Assembly (NCBI RefSeq): GCF_902459645.1
Contig: NZ_CABPSK010000002.1
Span: forward strand, 806,001-870,000
DNA length: 64,000 nt
Source: Pandoraea pneumonica
GTDB taxonomy: Bacteria > Pseudomonadota > Gammaproteobacteria > Burkholderiales > Burkholderiaceae
Direction of reading: 5' to 3'
Shown: positions 52,295 to 61,477 of the stretch, in pieces
Layout of the letters: the number at the start of each line of letters is the position of its first letter
How positions within the stretch are numbered: position 1 is the first letter of the stretch
Position numbers and translations under genes: made by a program
Notes under the pieces: model-generated
Told to the model about the DNA's origin: nothing
The model's input: only the letters and a program-made list of their open reading frames with translations
Database searches by the model: none

Positions 52295-52452
52295 GCCCGC
52301 CGTAAGCGGAGCATGCGCCGATCATGCGCGGTTCGCAGCCAGCCGTCTGGCCGCGCCGTCCGCAGCGGCAAAACGGCGGCTCGGCTAGAATAGACGCCTG
52401 TCGCCGCAGCTTGCGGTGTGTGCATCCGAACCCTCAAGACCCCCGCCGATCG

Positions 52453-53391
52453 ATGCAGATTCTCTTTATCGCCGACCCGCTCGACCACTTCAAAATCTAC
52501 AAGGACACCACGTTCTCGATGATGCGCGAAGCCGCGCGTCGCGGGCACCGCATCTTCGCGTGCGAACCGCACGAGATGGCTTGGCAGGGCGCCAGCGTCG
52601 ATGCGCGCGTGCAAGAGATTCGGCTGACCGGTGACCCAACGACGTGGTACGAGACCATCGACACGCGCGTTGCTGCGCTCACGGCCTTCGACGCCGTGAT
52701 CATGCGCAAAGACCCGCCGTTCGACATGGAATACATCAACTCCACGTGGCTGCTCGGAATCGCCGAGCGCGCCGGTGCCCGCGTATTCAACAAACCCAGC
52801 GCCATTCGCGATCACTCCGAGAAGCTTGCGATTGCCGAGTTTGGCGAATTTGTCACGCCGACGCTGGTGACTCGCGATGCCGCACGGTTGCGTGCATTCC
52901 ACGCCGAGCATAACGACGTCATCTACAAGCCGCTCGACGGCATGGGTGGCACGGGCGTCTTTCGCATTGGTGCGGATGGCCGCAACCTCGGTGCGGTCAT
53001 CGAAATGCTGGGCGAGAACGGTGCCCGCTCGGTGATGGCACAGCGGTTCATCCCGGACATCGTGCAAGGCGACAAGCGCATTCTGATCATCGGCGGCAAA
53101 GTGGTGCCGCATTCGCTTGCGCGAATTCCGCAAGGCAATGAAGTTCGCGGCAATTTGGCAGCCGGTGGTCTGGGCGAAGCGCGCGATCTTTCCGCACGCG
53201 ACCGTCAGATTGCCGAAGCGCTCGCACCGACGCTCTGGCAACGTGGCCTGCTGCTCGTGGGCCTGGACGTGATCGGGGATTACCTCACAGAAGTGAATGT
53301 GACGAGTCCGACGTGCTTCCAAGAGATCACGCAGCAGACCGGTTTCGACGTGCCGAAGATGTTCATCGACGCGCTGGAACTGGCGGTTTGA
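52453..53391 (+). CDS. gshB: glutathione synthetase
   Basis: 312 aa. ATP-grasp enzyme joining gamma-Glu-Cys and Gly. N-terminal IADPLDHFKIYKDTTFSMMREA and MRKDPPFDMEYINSTWLLG, ATP-grasp part KPLDGMGGTGVFRI, RFIPDIVQGDKRILIIGGKVVPHSLARIP, GNLAAGG and LLVGLDVIGDYLTEVNVTSPTCFQEI. All E. coli GshB motifs are intact. ATG at 52453 chosen by family start MQILFIADP; a TAGAAT box at 52386-52391 may be its own -10. Confidence 0.96.
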   Translation: MQILFIADPLDHFKIYKDTTFSMMREAARRGHRIFACEPHEMAWQGASVDARVQEIRLTGDPTTWYETIDTRVAALTAFDAVIMRKDPPFDMEYINSTWLLGIAERAGARVFNKPSAIRDHSEKLAIAEFGEFVTPTLVTRDAARLRAFHAEHNDVIYKPLDGMGGTGVFRIGADGRNLGAVIEMLGENGARSVMAQRFIPDIVQGDKRILIIGGKVVPHSLARIPQGNEVRGNLAAGGLGEARDLSARDRQIAEALAPTLWQRGLLLVGLDVIGDYLTEVNVTSPTCFQEITQQTGFDVPKMFIDALELAV

Positions 53392-53572
53392 GCGCTGGCG
53401 GGCCTTCGCCGGGCATGTCAACGCATTTGTGACACCCCGGAGAAGTCCCTAACGTGATGAAAATTCGGGGATTTTGCGCGCCTGCTAAAATAAGAATCCC
53501 AAAATCGACAGGCCTGCGTTCGTCGTTGTGTTCGTACCCCGGACAACTCCGGCGCTCGGCGTGCCTAGCATC

Positions 53573-53986
53573 ATGGCTGGAATTCTAATCATTGCCCACG
53601 CACCGCTCGCGACCGCACTTCGCGAGTGTGTTTCGCATATTTACGGCGGTTGTCCGGCGCGCATCGGCGCGATCGACGTTGCCCCCGACCAGGACACGGC
53701 GGCGCTACTCGGCACCGCGCGCGAAAAGCTCGCCCAACTGCAAGAAGAGAACGGCGTGCTCGTGCTCACCGACCTGTTCGGCGCCACGCCGTCGAACATC
53801 GCTGCGCAGCTCGTCGGGCCGAAAGTGCGGGTACTCGCGGGGGTCAATCTGTCGATGCTCATCAAGTCGGTTTGCTACCGCTCGGTGCCGCTCGATACGC
53901 TGGCCGAAAAGGTGCTTGCAGGCGGATCTAAAGGTATTCTGGAAGTCGGCGCAGGTGCGCCGGCCACACACTCTACGTCACACTGA
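53573..53986 (+). CDS. ptsM: PTS EIIA component, mannose/fructose family
   Basis: 137 aa. EIIA-Man fold: AGILIIAHAPLATALRECV with active-site His9, ENGVLVLTDLFGATPSNIA (second-shell loop) and NLSMLIKSVCYR. Accepts phosphate from HPr. It is followed at once by ptsH and ptsI, but no EIIB/EIIC gene is present in the window. The ATG at 53573 is chosen by His9 position. An extended -10 (TGCTAAAAT, 53483-53491) lies about 80 bp upstream. The name ptsM follows usage in Ralstonia. Confidence 0.92.
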   Translation: MAGILIIAHAPLATALRECVSHIYGGCPARIGAIDVAPDQDTAALLGTAREKLAQLQEENGVLVLTDLFGATPSNIAAQLVGPKVRVLAGVNLSMLIKSVCYRSVPLDTLAEKVLAGGSKGILEVGAGAPATHSTSH

Positions 53987-53989
53987 AAC

Positions 53990-54259
53990 ATGCTTCGACA
54001 AGAAACGACGATCGTAAATAAATTGGGCTTGCATGCCCGGGCATCCGCAAAGCTGACGCAACTGGCGGCGAAATTTCAGAGTGAGGTCTGGCTGACCCGG
54101 AACGGTCGGCGTATCAATGCGAAGAGCATCATGGGCGTCATGATGCTGGCGGCCGGTATCGGCTCGAAGGTCGAAGTCGAGACCGAAGGCTCGGACGAGC
54201 AACAAGCCATGGACGAGATCCTGGCCCTCATCGCCAATAAGTTCGGCGAAGGGGAATAA
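53990..54259 (+). CDS. ptsH: phosphocarrier protein HPr
   Basis: 89 aa. Phospho-acceptor His15 in NKLGLHARASAKL and the regulatory-site region AKSIMGVMML with Ser in the HPr(Ser) position, so HPr kinase control is possible (hprK often lies elsewhere in these genomes). Passes phosphate from EI to EIIA-type acceptors. Starts 3 bp after the EIIA stop. Confidence 0.95.
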   Translation: MLRQETTIVNKLGLHARASAKLTQLAAKFQSEVWLTRNGRRINAKSIMGVMMLAAGIGSKVEVETEGSDEQQAMDEILALIANKFGEGE

Positions 54260-54405
54260 ACGCGTTGCCGTGGCCCATGGCGAATCGGGCGGCGCTTTGC
54301 AGGTGCGTCGCCAAATCGCCGTCGAAAAGGTCACCCAAACGCCGGAATCGGGCCTGCGCTGGCCCGGAGGATCGAATCATCCGCCTTTGAACTGGGGAGA
54401 CTTCC

Positions 54406-56142
54406 TTGTCTTTCACCCTGCACGGCATTCCCGTCTCGCGTGGCATCGCGATCGGCCGCGCCTATCTTCTGGCGCCGGCGACGCTCGATGTGCCGCACTA
54501 TCTGCTCGATCCTTCTCAGATCGATGACGAAATCGCGCGCTTTCGCAATGCGCAGGCGAGCGTCCAACAAGAACTCGATACCCTCAAAGCCGAACTCCCC
54601 GACGACGCGCCGGGCGAGATGGGGGCGTTCCTCGATGTCCACTCACTGATTCTCAACGACACGTTGCTGGTCGACGCAGTCGTGAAGCTCGTTCGCGAGC
54701 GCCGCTACAACGCCGAGTGGGCGCTGACCACACAGCTCGAAGTGCTCGTTGCCCGTTTCGAAGACATCGAAGACGAGTATCTGCGCGAGCGGCGCGCCGA
54801 CATTGAACAGGTCACCGAGCGTGTACTCAAGGCGCTCGCCGGTGCCCCCGGCATTCGCCACGTGGTTGCCGAGACGCCGCGCGACGACATGATCGTCGTG
54901 GCGCGCGACATCGCTCCCGCCGACATGCTTCAGTTCAAGTCGCAGACGTTCAAGGGCTTCGTCACCGATCTCGGCGGCAAGACCTCGCACACGGCGATCG
55001 TTGCGCGCAGTCTGGGCATTCCGGCGGCCGTGGGCGTGGCGCAAGCCAGTCTGCTGGTCAAGCAGGACGACGTCATCATCATCGACGGCGATCACGGCAT
55101 CGTCATCGTCGATCCGGCGCCGATCGTGCTCGAAGAGTACAGCTACCGGCAAAGCGAGCGCGCGCTCGAAGACCGCCGGTTGCAACGGCTCAAGCACTCG
55201 CCCGCGCAGACCATCGACGGCACGCCGATCGATCTGTTCGCCAATATCGAATTGCCGGAAGACGCCAAGACCGCAGTCGCTGCGGGCGCTGTCGGCGTGG
55301 GCCTGTTCCGCACGGAATTCCTGTTCATGAACATGGAAGAGGCGCCAGAGGAAGAGGAACAATTCGAAGCGTACAAGCGCGCCGTGGAATCGATGAAGGG
55401 GCTGCCGCTCACGATTCGCACCATCGACGTGGGGGCCGACAAGCCGCTCGATAGCCATGAATCGTACGAAACTGCGGCGAACCCGGCGCTCGGCCTGCGC
55501 GCGATTCGCTGGAGCTTGTCCGAGCCGCGTATGTTTCTCACCCAGTTGCGGGCGATTCTGCGTGCGTCGGCGTTCGGTCAGGTGCGGATTCTGTTCCCGA
55601 TGCTCGCGCATGCGCAAGAGATCGATCAGACGCTCGAACTGGTGCGCGAAGCCAAGGCGCAACTCGATGCGGCCGGTCTGCTCTACGACCCGGGCGTGAA
55701 GCTCGGCGCGATGATCGAAGTGCCCGCCGCTGCGCTGACGGTGCCCATGTTCCTCAAACGGCTCGACTTCCTGTCGATCGGCACGAACGACCTGATTCAG
55801 TACACGCTGGCGATCGACCGGGCCGACAACGCCGTCGCCCATCTCTACGATCCGCTGCATCCGGCCGTCCTGCGCTTGATCGCCATGACGATTCGGGAAG
55901 CGCACGCGTTCGGCGTGCCGGTGGCGGTTTGCGGCGAGATGGCGGGTGACCCCACAGCAACGCGATTGTTGCTGGGCATGGGGTTGCGCGAGTTTTCGAT
56001 GCACCCGAGCCAGTTGCTTCAAGTGAAGCAGGAGATTCTGCGCGCCCATCTGCCGGATCTCGAACGGCCGGTGCAAGAGTTGTTGGCGGCGACGGAGCCT
56101 GAAGAGATGCAGGCGGCGCTAGCGCGTCTGGCGGTCGCTTAG
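54406..56142 (+). CDS. ptsI: phosphoenolpyruvate--protein phosphotransferase (enzyme I)
   Basis: 578 aa. Phosphorylated by PEP on His195 (GGKTSHTAIVA) and passes phosphate to HPr. C-terminal PEP-binding barrel with VGLFRTEFLFM, FGQVRILFPM, FLSIGTNDLIQYT and the active-site Cys in VAVCGEMAGDP. The start is a TTG at 54406 with GGGGAGA upstream: the first residues MSFTLHGIPVSRGIAIG match EI proteins and no ATG is available. Third gene of ptsM-ptsH-ptsI; closed by a terminator. Confidence 0.95.
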   Translation: MSFTLHGIPVSRGIAIGRAYLLAPATLDVPHYLLDPSQIDDEIARFRNAQASVQQELDTLKAELPDDAPGEMGAFLDVHSLILNDTLLVDAVVKLVRERRYNAEWALTTQLEVLVARFEDIEDEYLRERRADIEQVTERVLKALAGAPGIRHVVAETPRDDMIVVARDIAPADMLQFKSQTFKGFVTDLGGKTSHTAIVARSLGIPAAVGVAQASLLVKQDDVIIIDGDHGIVIVDPAPIVLEEYSYRQSERALEDRRLQRLKHSPAQTIDGTPIDLFANIELPEDAKTAVAAGAVGVGLFRTEFLFMNMEEAPEEEEQFEAYKRAVESMKGLPLTIRTIDVGADKPLDSHESYETAANPALGLRAIRWSLSEPRMFLTQLRAILRASAFGQVRILFPMLAHAQEIDQTLELVREAKAQLDAAGLLYDPGVKLGAMIEVPAAALTVPMFLKRLDFLSIGTNDLIQYTLAIDRADNAVAHLYDPLHPAVLRLIAMTIREAHAFGVPVAVCGEMAGDPTATRLLLGMGLREFSMHPSQLLQVKQEILRAHLPDLERPVQELLAATEPEEMQAALARLAVA

Positions 56143-56157
56143 TGGTTCTAGCGGCTA

Positions 56158-56198
56158 AGAAAAAAGCGGGCACCTCGGTAACGAAGTGCCCGCTTTTT
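56158..56198. terminator. bidirectional rho-independent terminator
   Basis: AAAAAGCGGGCAC / GTGCCCGCTTTTT around a 12-base loop, between the convergent ptsI and moeB genes. The A and T tracts let it act on both. Confidence 0.9.
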
Positions 56199-56260
56199 AG
56201 TATGCGTGCTCAGTTTCGTACGTGCACTCTCGGAATCGGCACAAGAAACGCGGTGAAGGC

Positions 56261-57013
56261 TTAGTGCCGCTGTCCGCAGACTTTGCACTCGGGATTACGC
56301 GCACAGTGCATCGTGTGCCAACTCATCTTGCGGCTGTCGAGCATCAACAAACGGCCCACCAGCGGCACGCCGACGCCCGTCACGACCTTGATCGCCTCGG
56401 CGGCCTGCATGCTACCGATAATGCCCACGAGCGGCGCCAGCACGCCCATGGTGGCGCAGGCTTGCTCGGGGAACGGTTCATCGGCGGGGAAGATGCACTC
56501 GTAGCAAGGCGAGGCGTCGTTGCGCACGTCGAACACACTGATCTGACCGTCGAAGCGCAGCGCGGCGCCCGAGACCAGCGGCACGCGCGCCGCCACGCAG
56601 GCGCGGTTAACCGCATGGCGTGTGGCGAAGTTATCCGAGCCGTCGAGCACCACGGTGGCCGTCTTCGCGAGCGCCGTGAGACGGGCTTCGTCCACACGCT
56701 CATTGACCACATCGACCACCACGCCCGGGTTGATCTGCGCGATGCGGTTGCGGCCCGAGATCACCTTGGGTTGGCCCACGCTGAGGGTGTCGTGCAGGAT
56801 CTGGCGTTGCAGGTTGGTCAGATCGACGTCATCGTCGTCGATCAACGTAATACGCCCGATGCCCGAGGCCGCCAGATAGAGCGCGGCGGGCGAGCCGAGA
56901 CCACCGGCACCCACAATGACTGCGTGAGCGCCCAGGAGGCGCTCCTGACCCTCGATACCGATTTCATCGAGCAGGATATGGCGGGAGTAACGCAACAACT
57001 GATCGTCGTTCAT
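56261..57013 (-). CDS. moeB: MoeB/ThiF family adenylyltransferase
   Basis: 250 aa. E1-like enzyme that adenylates the C-terminus of a small sulfur-carrier protein (MoaD, or ThiS). N-terminal YSRHILLDEIGIEGQERLLGAHAVIVGAGGLGSPAALYLAASGIGRITLIDDDDVDLTNLQRQILH with the nucleotide GxGxxG motif, zinc cysteines near CYECIFP and CNPECKVCG (end), and DGSDNFATRHAVN. No rhodanese domain, so it is the short MoeB/HesA form. MoeB and ThiF cannot be separated by sequence alone. Confidence 0.92.
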   Translation of the reverse strand: MNDDQLLRYSRHILLDEIGIEGQERLLGAHAVIVGAGGLGSPAALYLAASGIGRITLIDDDDVDLTNLQRQILHDTLSVGQPKVISGRNRIAQINPGVVVDVVNERVDEARLTALAKTATVVLDGSDNFATRHAVNRACVAARVPLVSGAALRFDGQISVFDVRNDASPCYECIFPADEPFPEQACATMGVLAPLVGIIGSMQAAEAIKVVTGVGVPLVGRLLMLDSRKMSWHTMHCARNPECKVCGQRH

Positions 57014-57102
57014 CGCAAAACGGAGAGACTTCTTGACCGCAATCGGGGGGCGGACTGCGGCCGTCGGTGGACGGAGCGGCGGGATGACGCCCGCGCGGCA
57101 AT

Positions 57103-57135
57103 AAAAAAACCGTGCCGGCTTTCGCGGGCACGGTT
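57103..57135 (-). terminator. rho-independent terminator after ctpA
   Basis: AACCGTGCC / GGCACGGTT stem; read leftward the T run follows. Between ctpA (stop at 57155) and moeB (start 57013), so moeB needs its own promoter. Confidence 0.85.
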
Positions 57136-57154
57136 CGTAGTGTAAGGCGGATGC

Positions 57155-58723
57155 TTACTTCTTGTCCGTCGGCTTAGCGGGCACGACCGTATCCGTTTTC
57201 GGATCGGTCTTGGCGCCGGCTGCCGGGGTGGCGGCCGGGGCTGCCTTGCCAGCGGCATCCTTCGGCAGCGGACCGGCATTCGCTTCCAGACGCGACTTGG
57301 TGCGCTGGACCGGTTCGCCCTTCAGTTGATGCACAGCCTGTTGGAGCATGAAGTCTTCGGGGCTGCCCAGATCCGGCAGACGTTCCTGGCTTTCCTTCTT
57401 GCGCTCTTCCGGCGTCTTCTTCGCGTTCTCTTCCTCGAGGCGGCGCAGTTCTTCCAGGCGGCGGGCTTCGCGAGCGTCGATTTCCTTCTGCTCGTCAGGC
57501 GTCTGCGTGTTGTGCAGGTGGTTCTGGTAATCGATCTCGCGCGTGACCAGCACGTCGTCCGGGTCACCCTTCGGATTCTGATCGACCGGCACGTCCGGCT
57601 TGATACCGATCGACTGGATCGAGCGGCCGCTCGGCGTGTAGTAGTACGCCGTGGTCAGACGCAGCGCCGTATCCGGCGAGAGTTGACGCACCGTTTGCAC
57701 CGAACCCTTACCGAACGTGGTCTTGCCCATGATCAGCGCACGCTTGGAATCTTGCAGCGCACCTGCCACGATTTCCGAAGCCGAGGCCGAGTAGGCGTTC
57801 ACGAGCACCACCATCGGCACCGTCTTCCAGATCGGCGCTTCGCCCTTGAGCGGATCTTCCGGGCTGGCCGACAGGCGATAGTTGTCGAACGTTGCGGTGT
57901 ACTTCTGCTTCGCGTCTTCGATCTGACCGTTGGTCGTCACGACGGTCGCGCCGTTTTGCAGGAACGCGGCCGACACGCCAACTGCGGACTGGAGAATACC
58001 GCCGCCGTTGTTACGCAGATCGAGAATCAGGCCCTTGACCGGTTGATCCTTCGACAGTTCTTGCAGCTTCTTGGCCAGATCCGGCACCGTGCGCTCTTGG
58101 AAGCTGGTGATACGCACGTAAGCGATACCCGGCTCCAGCAGCTTGCCCTTAACGCTCTGCACGCGAATTTCGGCGCGCACGATCGACACGGGGAAGGTGC
58201 GTTCGTCGGCCTTGCGGTAGATGGTCAGCGTGACCTTGCTGCCCGGCGCGCCGCGCATGCGCTTGACGGCTTGATCGAGCGTCATGCCGCGTACCGGCTT
58301 GTCGTCGATGCGGGTGATGAGGTCGCCGGGCTTGAGGCCGGCCTTGAACGCGGGGCTATCTTCGATCGGCGTGATGACCTTCACGAGGCCGTCTTCCTGC
58401 GAGATCTCGATGCCCAGACCGGCGAAGCGGCCGCGCGTCTGCTCTTGGAGCTCTTTGTATTCTTCCTTGTCGAGATACGACGAGTGCGGATCGAGGCTCG
58501 ACACCATGCCCTTGATGGCCGCGGTCAGCAGCTTCTTGTCGTCGACCGGCTGGACATATTCGCGCTTGATCTGACCGAACACTTCGGCCAGCAGACGGAG
58601 CTGCTCGAGCGGCAGCGGCGTGGTAGCGCTCTGTGCGGAAGCCTGCGAAAACGCGAGGGTGGCAGCCGCACCGGTCGCGAGGCCCAGCACGATCAGGCCG
58701 ATGTGTTTGAGGGTTTGGCGCAT
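57155..58723 (-). CDS. ctpA: carboxy-terminal processing protease (S41 family)
   Basis: 522 aa from the ATG at 58723. N-terminal signal/anchor (MRQTLKHIGLIVLGLATGAAATLAFSQ), PDZ domain (GLGIEISQEDGLVKVITPIEDSPAFKAGLKPGDLITRIDD), S41 catalytic core with Ser in VNAYSASASEIVAGALQ and Lys in GKTTFGKGSVQTV, then a Lys/Glu-rich coiled tail and an Ala/Pro C-terminus. Periplasmic protease acting on peptidoglycan hydrolases or other envelope proteins. A TATACT box lies at 58785-58790 on the minus strand. The earlier in-frame starts to 58993 lack homology. Confidence 0.93.
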   Translation of the reverse strand: MRQTLKHIGLIVLGLATGAAATLAFSQASAQSATTPLPLEQLRLLAEVFGQIKREYVQPVDDKKLLTAAIKGMVSSLDPHSSYLDKEEYKELQEQTRGRFAGLGIEISQEDGLVKVITPIEDSPAFKAGLKPGDLITRIDDKPVRGMTLDQAVKRMRGAPGSKVTLTIYRKADERTFPVSIVRAEIRVQSVKGKLLEPGIAYVRITSFQERTVPDLAKKLQELSKDQPVKGLILDLRNNGGGILQSAVGVSAAFLQNGATVVTTNGQIEDAKQKYTATFDNYRLSASPEDPLKGEAPIWKTVPMVVLVNAYSASASEIVAGALQDSKRALIMGKTTFGKGSVQTVRQLSPDTALRLTTAYYYTPSGRSIQSIGIKPDVPVDQNPKGDPDDVLVTREIDYQNHLHNTQTPDEQKEIDAREARRLEELRRLEEENAKKTPEERKKESQERLPDLGSPEDFMLQQAVHQLKGEPVQRTKSRLEANAGPLPKDAAGKAAPAATPAAGAKTDPKTDTVVPAKPTDKK

Positions 58724-59096
58724 ATAGGCGTGGAAATTCCGGATTTTTCGGGGCGCCCGCCAATGGGCGCGCGCACTTTGGCGAAGTATAACCGTTTGCC
58801 CGCGGGGCGGACATTGCCCATTCGACAGGGAGTTTTCCGGAGTGGTTCTCCGAAAAGTTCCATCCGATGCGGCCTTTGCGTGAATTTTCCGTGAAGCGTG
58901 GCCCGATATCGCGTTGCATTCGCAGGCTAGATGCGCCTGACAAGCCGGAGCGCGTGGGTTTTCAGCCGCTACAAACGCGGCGCAAACCGTCACATCGGCG
59001 TGTTACACCGTATTACCGATGCGGGTTTGCACGCAGTGCCAATGGCGTGAGGATGGCGCTGCGATGGCGCGGACGTGACGACGATACAAAGTGAAC

Positions 59097-59131
59097 GGGC
59101 CGCCGGAACACCCAAGTGCTCCGGCGGCCCG
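59097..59131. repeat. 10-bp inverted repeat after gpmA
   Basis: GGGCCGCCGG / CCGGCGGCCC with a 14-base loop, just beyond the gpmA stop (59160). No strong T tract on either strand, so a weak terminator at best. I see no gene in the remainder of 58724-59159; it holds the ctpA leader. Confidence 0.5.
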
Positions 59132-59159
59132 TCAGACGATGCGTGCGCTTTGCGAGGCG

Positions 59160-59906
59160 TTACTTCGACTTGCCTTGTGCAGCGACGGCGGCGAGTGCGC
59201 CGGCGATTTTGTCTTGATCGCCGAGATAGTAGTGGCGAATCGGCTTAAGATCGGCGTCCAGCTCATACACGAGCGGCGTGCCGTTCGGGATGTTCAGGCC
59301 GGCGATATCGTCGTCCGAAATGTTGTCCAGGTGCTTGATCAGCGCGCGCAGCGAATTGCCGTGTGCGGCGATGAGCACTTGCTTGCCAGCTTTCACGGCG
59401 GGGGCGATCGATTCGTTCCACAGCGGAAGTACGCGAGCAACGGTGTCTTTCAGGCACTCGGTGAGCGGAATCTCTTCACGTTTGAGTTTGGCGTAACGCG
59501 GATCGTTGTACGAGCTACGATCGTCGTCCGCAGCAAGCGGGGGCGGCGGCGTGTCGTAGCTACGGCGCCAGACGTGCACCTGATCGTCGCCGTACTTGGC
59601 GGCAGTTTCGGCCTTGTTCAGGCCGGCGAGCGCGCCGTAGTGACGTTCGTTCAGGCGCCATGCGTGGACCACGGGAATCCACATTTGGTCCATGGCGTCC
59701 TGCACGTGCCAAAGCGTGCGAATCGCGCGCTTGAGCACCGAGGTGTAGGCCAAATCGAACGCGAAACCGGCTTCGGCGAGCAGTTTGCCGGCCTGGCTGG
59801 CTTCGGCTACGCCCTTTTCGGTGAGGTCGACGTCGACCCAGCCGGTGAAGCGATTTTCTTTGTTCCACGTCGATTCGCCGTGGCGGATGAGAACGAGCTT
59901 GTACAT
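59160..59906 (-). CDS. gpmA: 2,3-bisphosphoglycerate-dependent phosphoglycerate mutase
   Basis: 248 aa, the usual dPGM length. Catalytic [27 protein letters not shown] (phospho-His), [22 protein letters not shown] and [17 protein letters not shown]. Interconverts 3- and 2-phosphoglycerate in glycolysis/gluconeogenesis. The ATG at 59906 begins with [10 protein letters not shown]. Divergent from the rhodanese operon (60140). Confidence 0.96.
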   Translation of the reverse strand: MYKLVLIRHGESTWNKENRFTGWVDVDLTEKGVAEASQAGKLLAEAGFAFDLAYTSVLKRAIRTLWHVQDAMDQMWIPVVHAWRLNERHYGALAGLNKAETAAKYGDDQVHVWRRSYDTPPPPLAADDDRSSYNDPRYAKLKREEIPLTECLKDTVARVLPLWNESIAPAVKAGKQVLIAAHGNSLRALIKHLDNISDDDIAGLNIPNGTPLVYELDADLKPIRHYYLGDQDKIAGALAAVAAQGKSK

Positions 59907-60100
59907 GAGCAGCTTCAGTCAGAGTAGGAAAGCGGGGGCAGCCAGCGGGGGTGGAGGCGGCTCGCAGCACCCCGCGCAGCACCGCCCAGTAAGGGCGTAG
60001 CGGCAGCGGCCGAGGGGCGAAGGGGCAGGCAAAAAAGCCGCCGCCGACGTCCGGCGCAACGATTGGCAACGCGACCCGTCGGCGCAATCTCGGAATATTT

Positions 60101-60106
60101 TATAAT
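60101..60106 (+). promoter_or_regulatory. TATAAT -10 element of the rhodanese-grxC operon
   Basis: Perfect TATAAT in an AT patch, with transcription expected near 60114, 25 bases before the rhodanese start. The -35 side (near 60078-60083) is a poor match, so strength is uncertain. Confidence 0.5.
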
Positions 60107-60139
60107 GATCGGATTCTTTTGATATTTTTCAGGTGGCTT

Positions 60140-60547
60140 GTGAAGTTCTTTGCCGATTACACCAACCTCGCGCTGATCGCCATTGCCCTCGTTTCGGGCG
60201 GCATGCTGGCATGGCCGGTTTTCAAGCGCGGCGGTCGCGGTCTGTCCACGATAGAAGCGACGCAGCTCATTAACCGCAAAGGCGCCGTGGTGCTCGACGT
60301 GCGCTCGACAGAGGAATTCGCTGGCGGCCACTTGCCGTCCGCACGCAACGTGCCGCTCGACGACGTGGAACAAAAAGTCGGGCAAGTCATCAAGAATAAG
60401 GCAGCACCGGTACTCATCGTGTGCAAGAGCGGTCAACGCTCGGCGCGCGCCCAGACGTTGCTGCGCAATCTCGGCTATGCCGAGTCGTTCAGCCTCCAGG
60501 GCGGTCTTGCCGCTTGGCAGGAAGCCGGCTTGCCGGTCGTGAAGTAA
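60140..60547 (+). CDS. membrane-anchored rhodanese-like protein
   Basis: 135 aa from the GTG at 60140 (AGGTGG just upstream). N-terminal membrane segment (KFFADYTNLALIAIALVSGGMLAWPVF), then a single rhodanese domain with ATQLINRKGAVVLDVRSTEEFAGGHLPSARNVPLDD and active-site Cys95 in IVCKSGQRSARA. A six-residue loop after Cys fits sulfurtransferase over phosphatase. First of a tight run with grxC. An ATT start at 60119 is not a normal start. Confidence 0.9.
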   Translation: MKFFADYTNLALIAIALVSGGMLAWPVFKRGGRGLSTIEATQLINRKGAVVLDVRSTEEFAGGHLPSARNVPLDDVEQKVGQVIKNKAAPVLIVCKSGQRSARAQTLLRNLGYAESFSLQGGLAAWQEAGLPVVK

Positions 60548-60564
60548 TCGAGGAGTTGCTAGTT

Positions 60565-60825
60565 ATGCCGAAGATCGTGATGTACAGCACGCAAGTGTGC
60601 CCGTATTGCCAGATGGCCGAACGCCTGCTGCGCCAGCGCGGCGTGCAGGAAATCGAGAAGATTCTGATCGACAAGGATCCCGCCCGTCGTGAGGAAATGA
60701 TGACGCGTACGGGTCGTCGCACGGTGCCGCAAATCTACATCGACGAACGCCATGTTGGCGGTTACGACGATCTGTCGGCACTCGATCGTGCCGGTGGCCT
60801 CGTGCCGCTCTTGCAAGCCGCCTGA
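60565..60825 (+). CDS. grxC: glutaredoxin 3
   Basis: 86 aa. Dithiol active site Cys12-P-Y-Cys15 in STQVCPYCQMAERLL, TVPQIYIDERHVGGYDDLSALDRAG gives the cis-Pro and glutathione-binding segment. Reduces disulfides with glutathione, consistent with gshA/gshB in the same region. ATG at 60565; 17 bp after the rhodanese gene. Confidence 0.96.
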   Translation: MPKIVMYSTQVCPYCQMAERLLRQRGVQEIEKILIDKDPARREEMMTRTGRRTVPQIYIDERHVGGYDDLSALDRAGGLVPLLQAA

Positions 60826-60848
60826 AACCGCCTGCAAAATAGTCCGCC

Positions 60849-60874
60849 CAGCCGCGCCCTTGCGCGGCTGTTTT
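60849..60874 (+). terminator. short rho-independent terminator or attenuator
   Basis: CAGCCGCGC / GCGCGGCTG 9-bp stem, CCTT loop, then TTTTA. It lies between grxC and secB and ends 17 bp before the secB start, so it may make secB expression partial from the upstream promoter. Confidence 0.7.
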
Positions 60875-60890
60875 ATCCCAAGGAAAAGAA

Positions 60891-61397
60891 ATGTCCGACC
60901 AGAATCAGCCGTTTTTCAGCATCCAGCGTTCCTACCTGAAAGATCTGTCGCTTGAGCAGCCGAATTCGCCCGCGATTTTCCTTGAGCAGGAAATGCCGAC
61001 GGTCGAAGTGCAAGTCGACGTCGCCGCCGAGCGTCTGGCCGACGAAATCTTCGAAGTGGCCGTGATCGCCACCGTGACGGCAAAGATCAAAGACAAGGTC
61101 GCGTTCCTGGTCGAAGGCAAGCAAGCCGGTATTTTCGAAATCCGCAACGTGCCGGTCGAACAACTCGATCCGCTCATCGGCATCGCCTGCCCGACGATCG
61201 TCTACCCGTACCTGCGTGCGAACGTGGCCGATGCCATCAGCCGCGCTGGTTTCCAGCCGATCCATCTGGCCGAAATCAACTTCCAGGCGCTCTACGAGCA
61301 ACGTCTGGCACAACTGGCCGAGCAACAAGCGGCCAACGGCGAGACGCCGGCCCCGGGCATCGTGATGCCCGACGGCTCGTCCGCCAAGACTCACTAA
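60891..61397 (+). CDS. secB: protein-export chaperone SecB
   Basis: 168 aa. [81 protein letters not shown] is the SecB fold, forming the tetramer. Holds precursors unfolded for SecA. The C-terminus is Gln/Ala rich. ATG at 60891 with AAGGAAA ahead. Confidence 0.97.
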   Translation: MSDQNQPFFSIQRSYLKDLSLEQPNSPAIFLEQEMPTVEVQVDVAAERLADEIFEVAVIATVTAKIKDKVAFLVEGKQAGIFEIRNVPVEQLDPLIGIACPTIVYPYLRANVADAISRAGFQPIHLAEINFQALYEQRLAQLAEQQAANGETPAPGIVMPDGSSAKTH

Positions 61398-61477
61398 GCG
61401 CTCTCGCGCTTGATCGACGCGATGGCCAGCGGGGCGCTTAGCTGCGTGAGCTACGCCATTGCGTCGAGGTCACCCTC

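Noticed and set aside
54643-56076. 477-aa minus-strand frame opposite ptsI
   Set aside because: Antisense of enzyme I; no homology.
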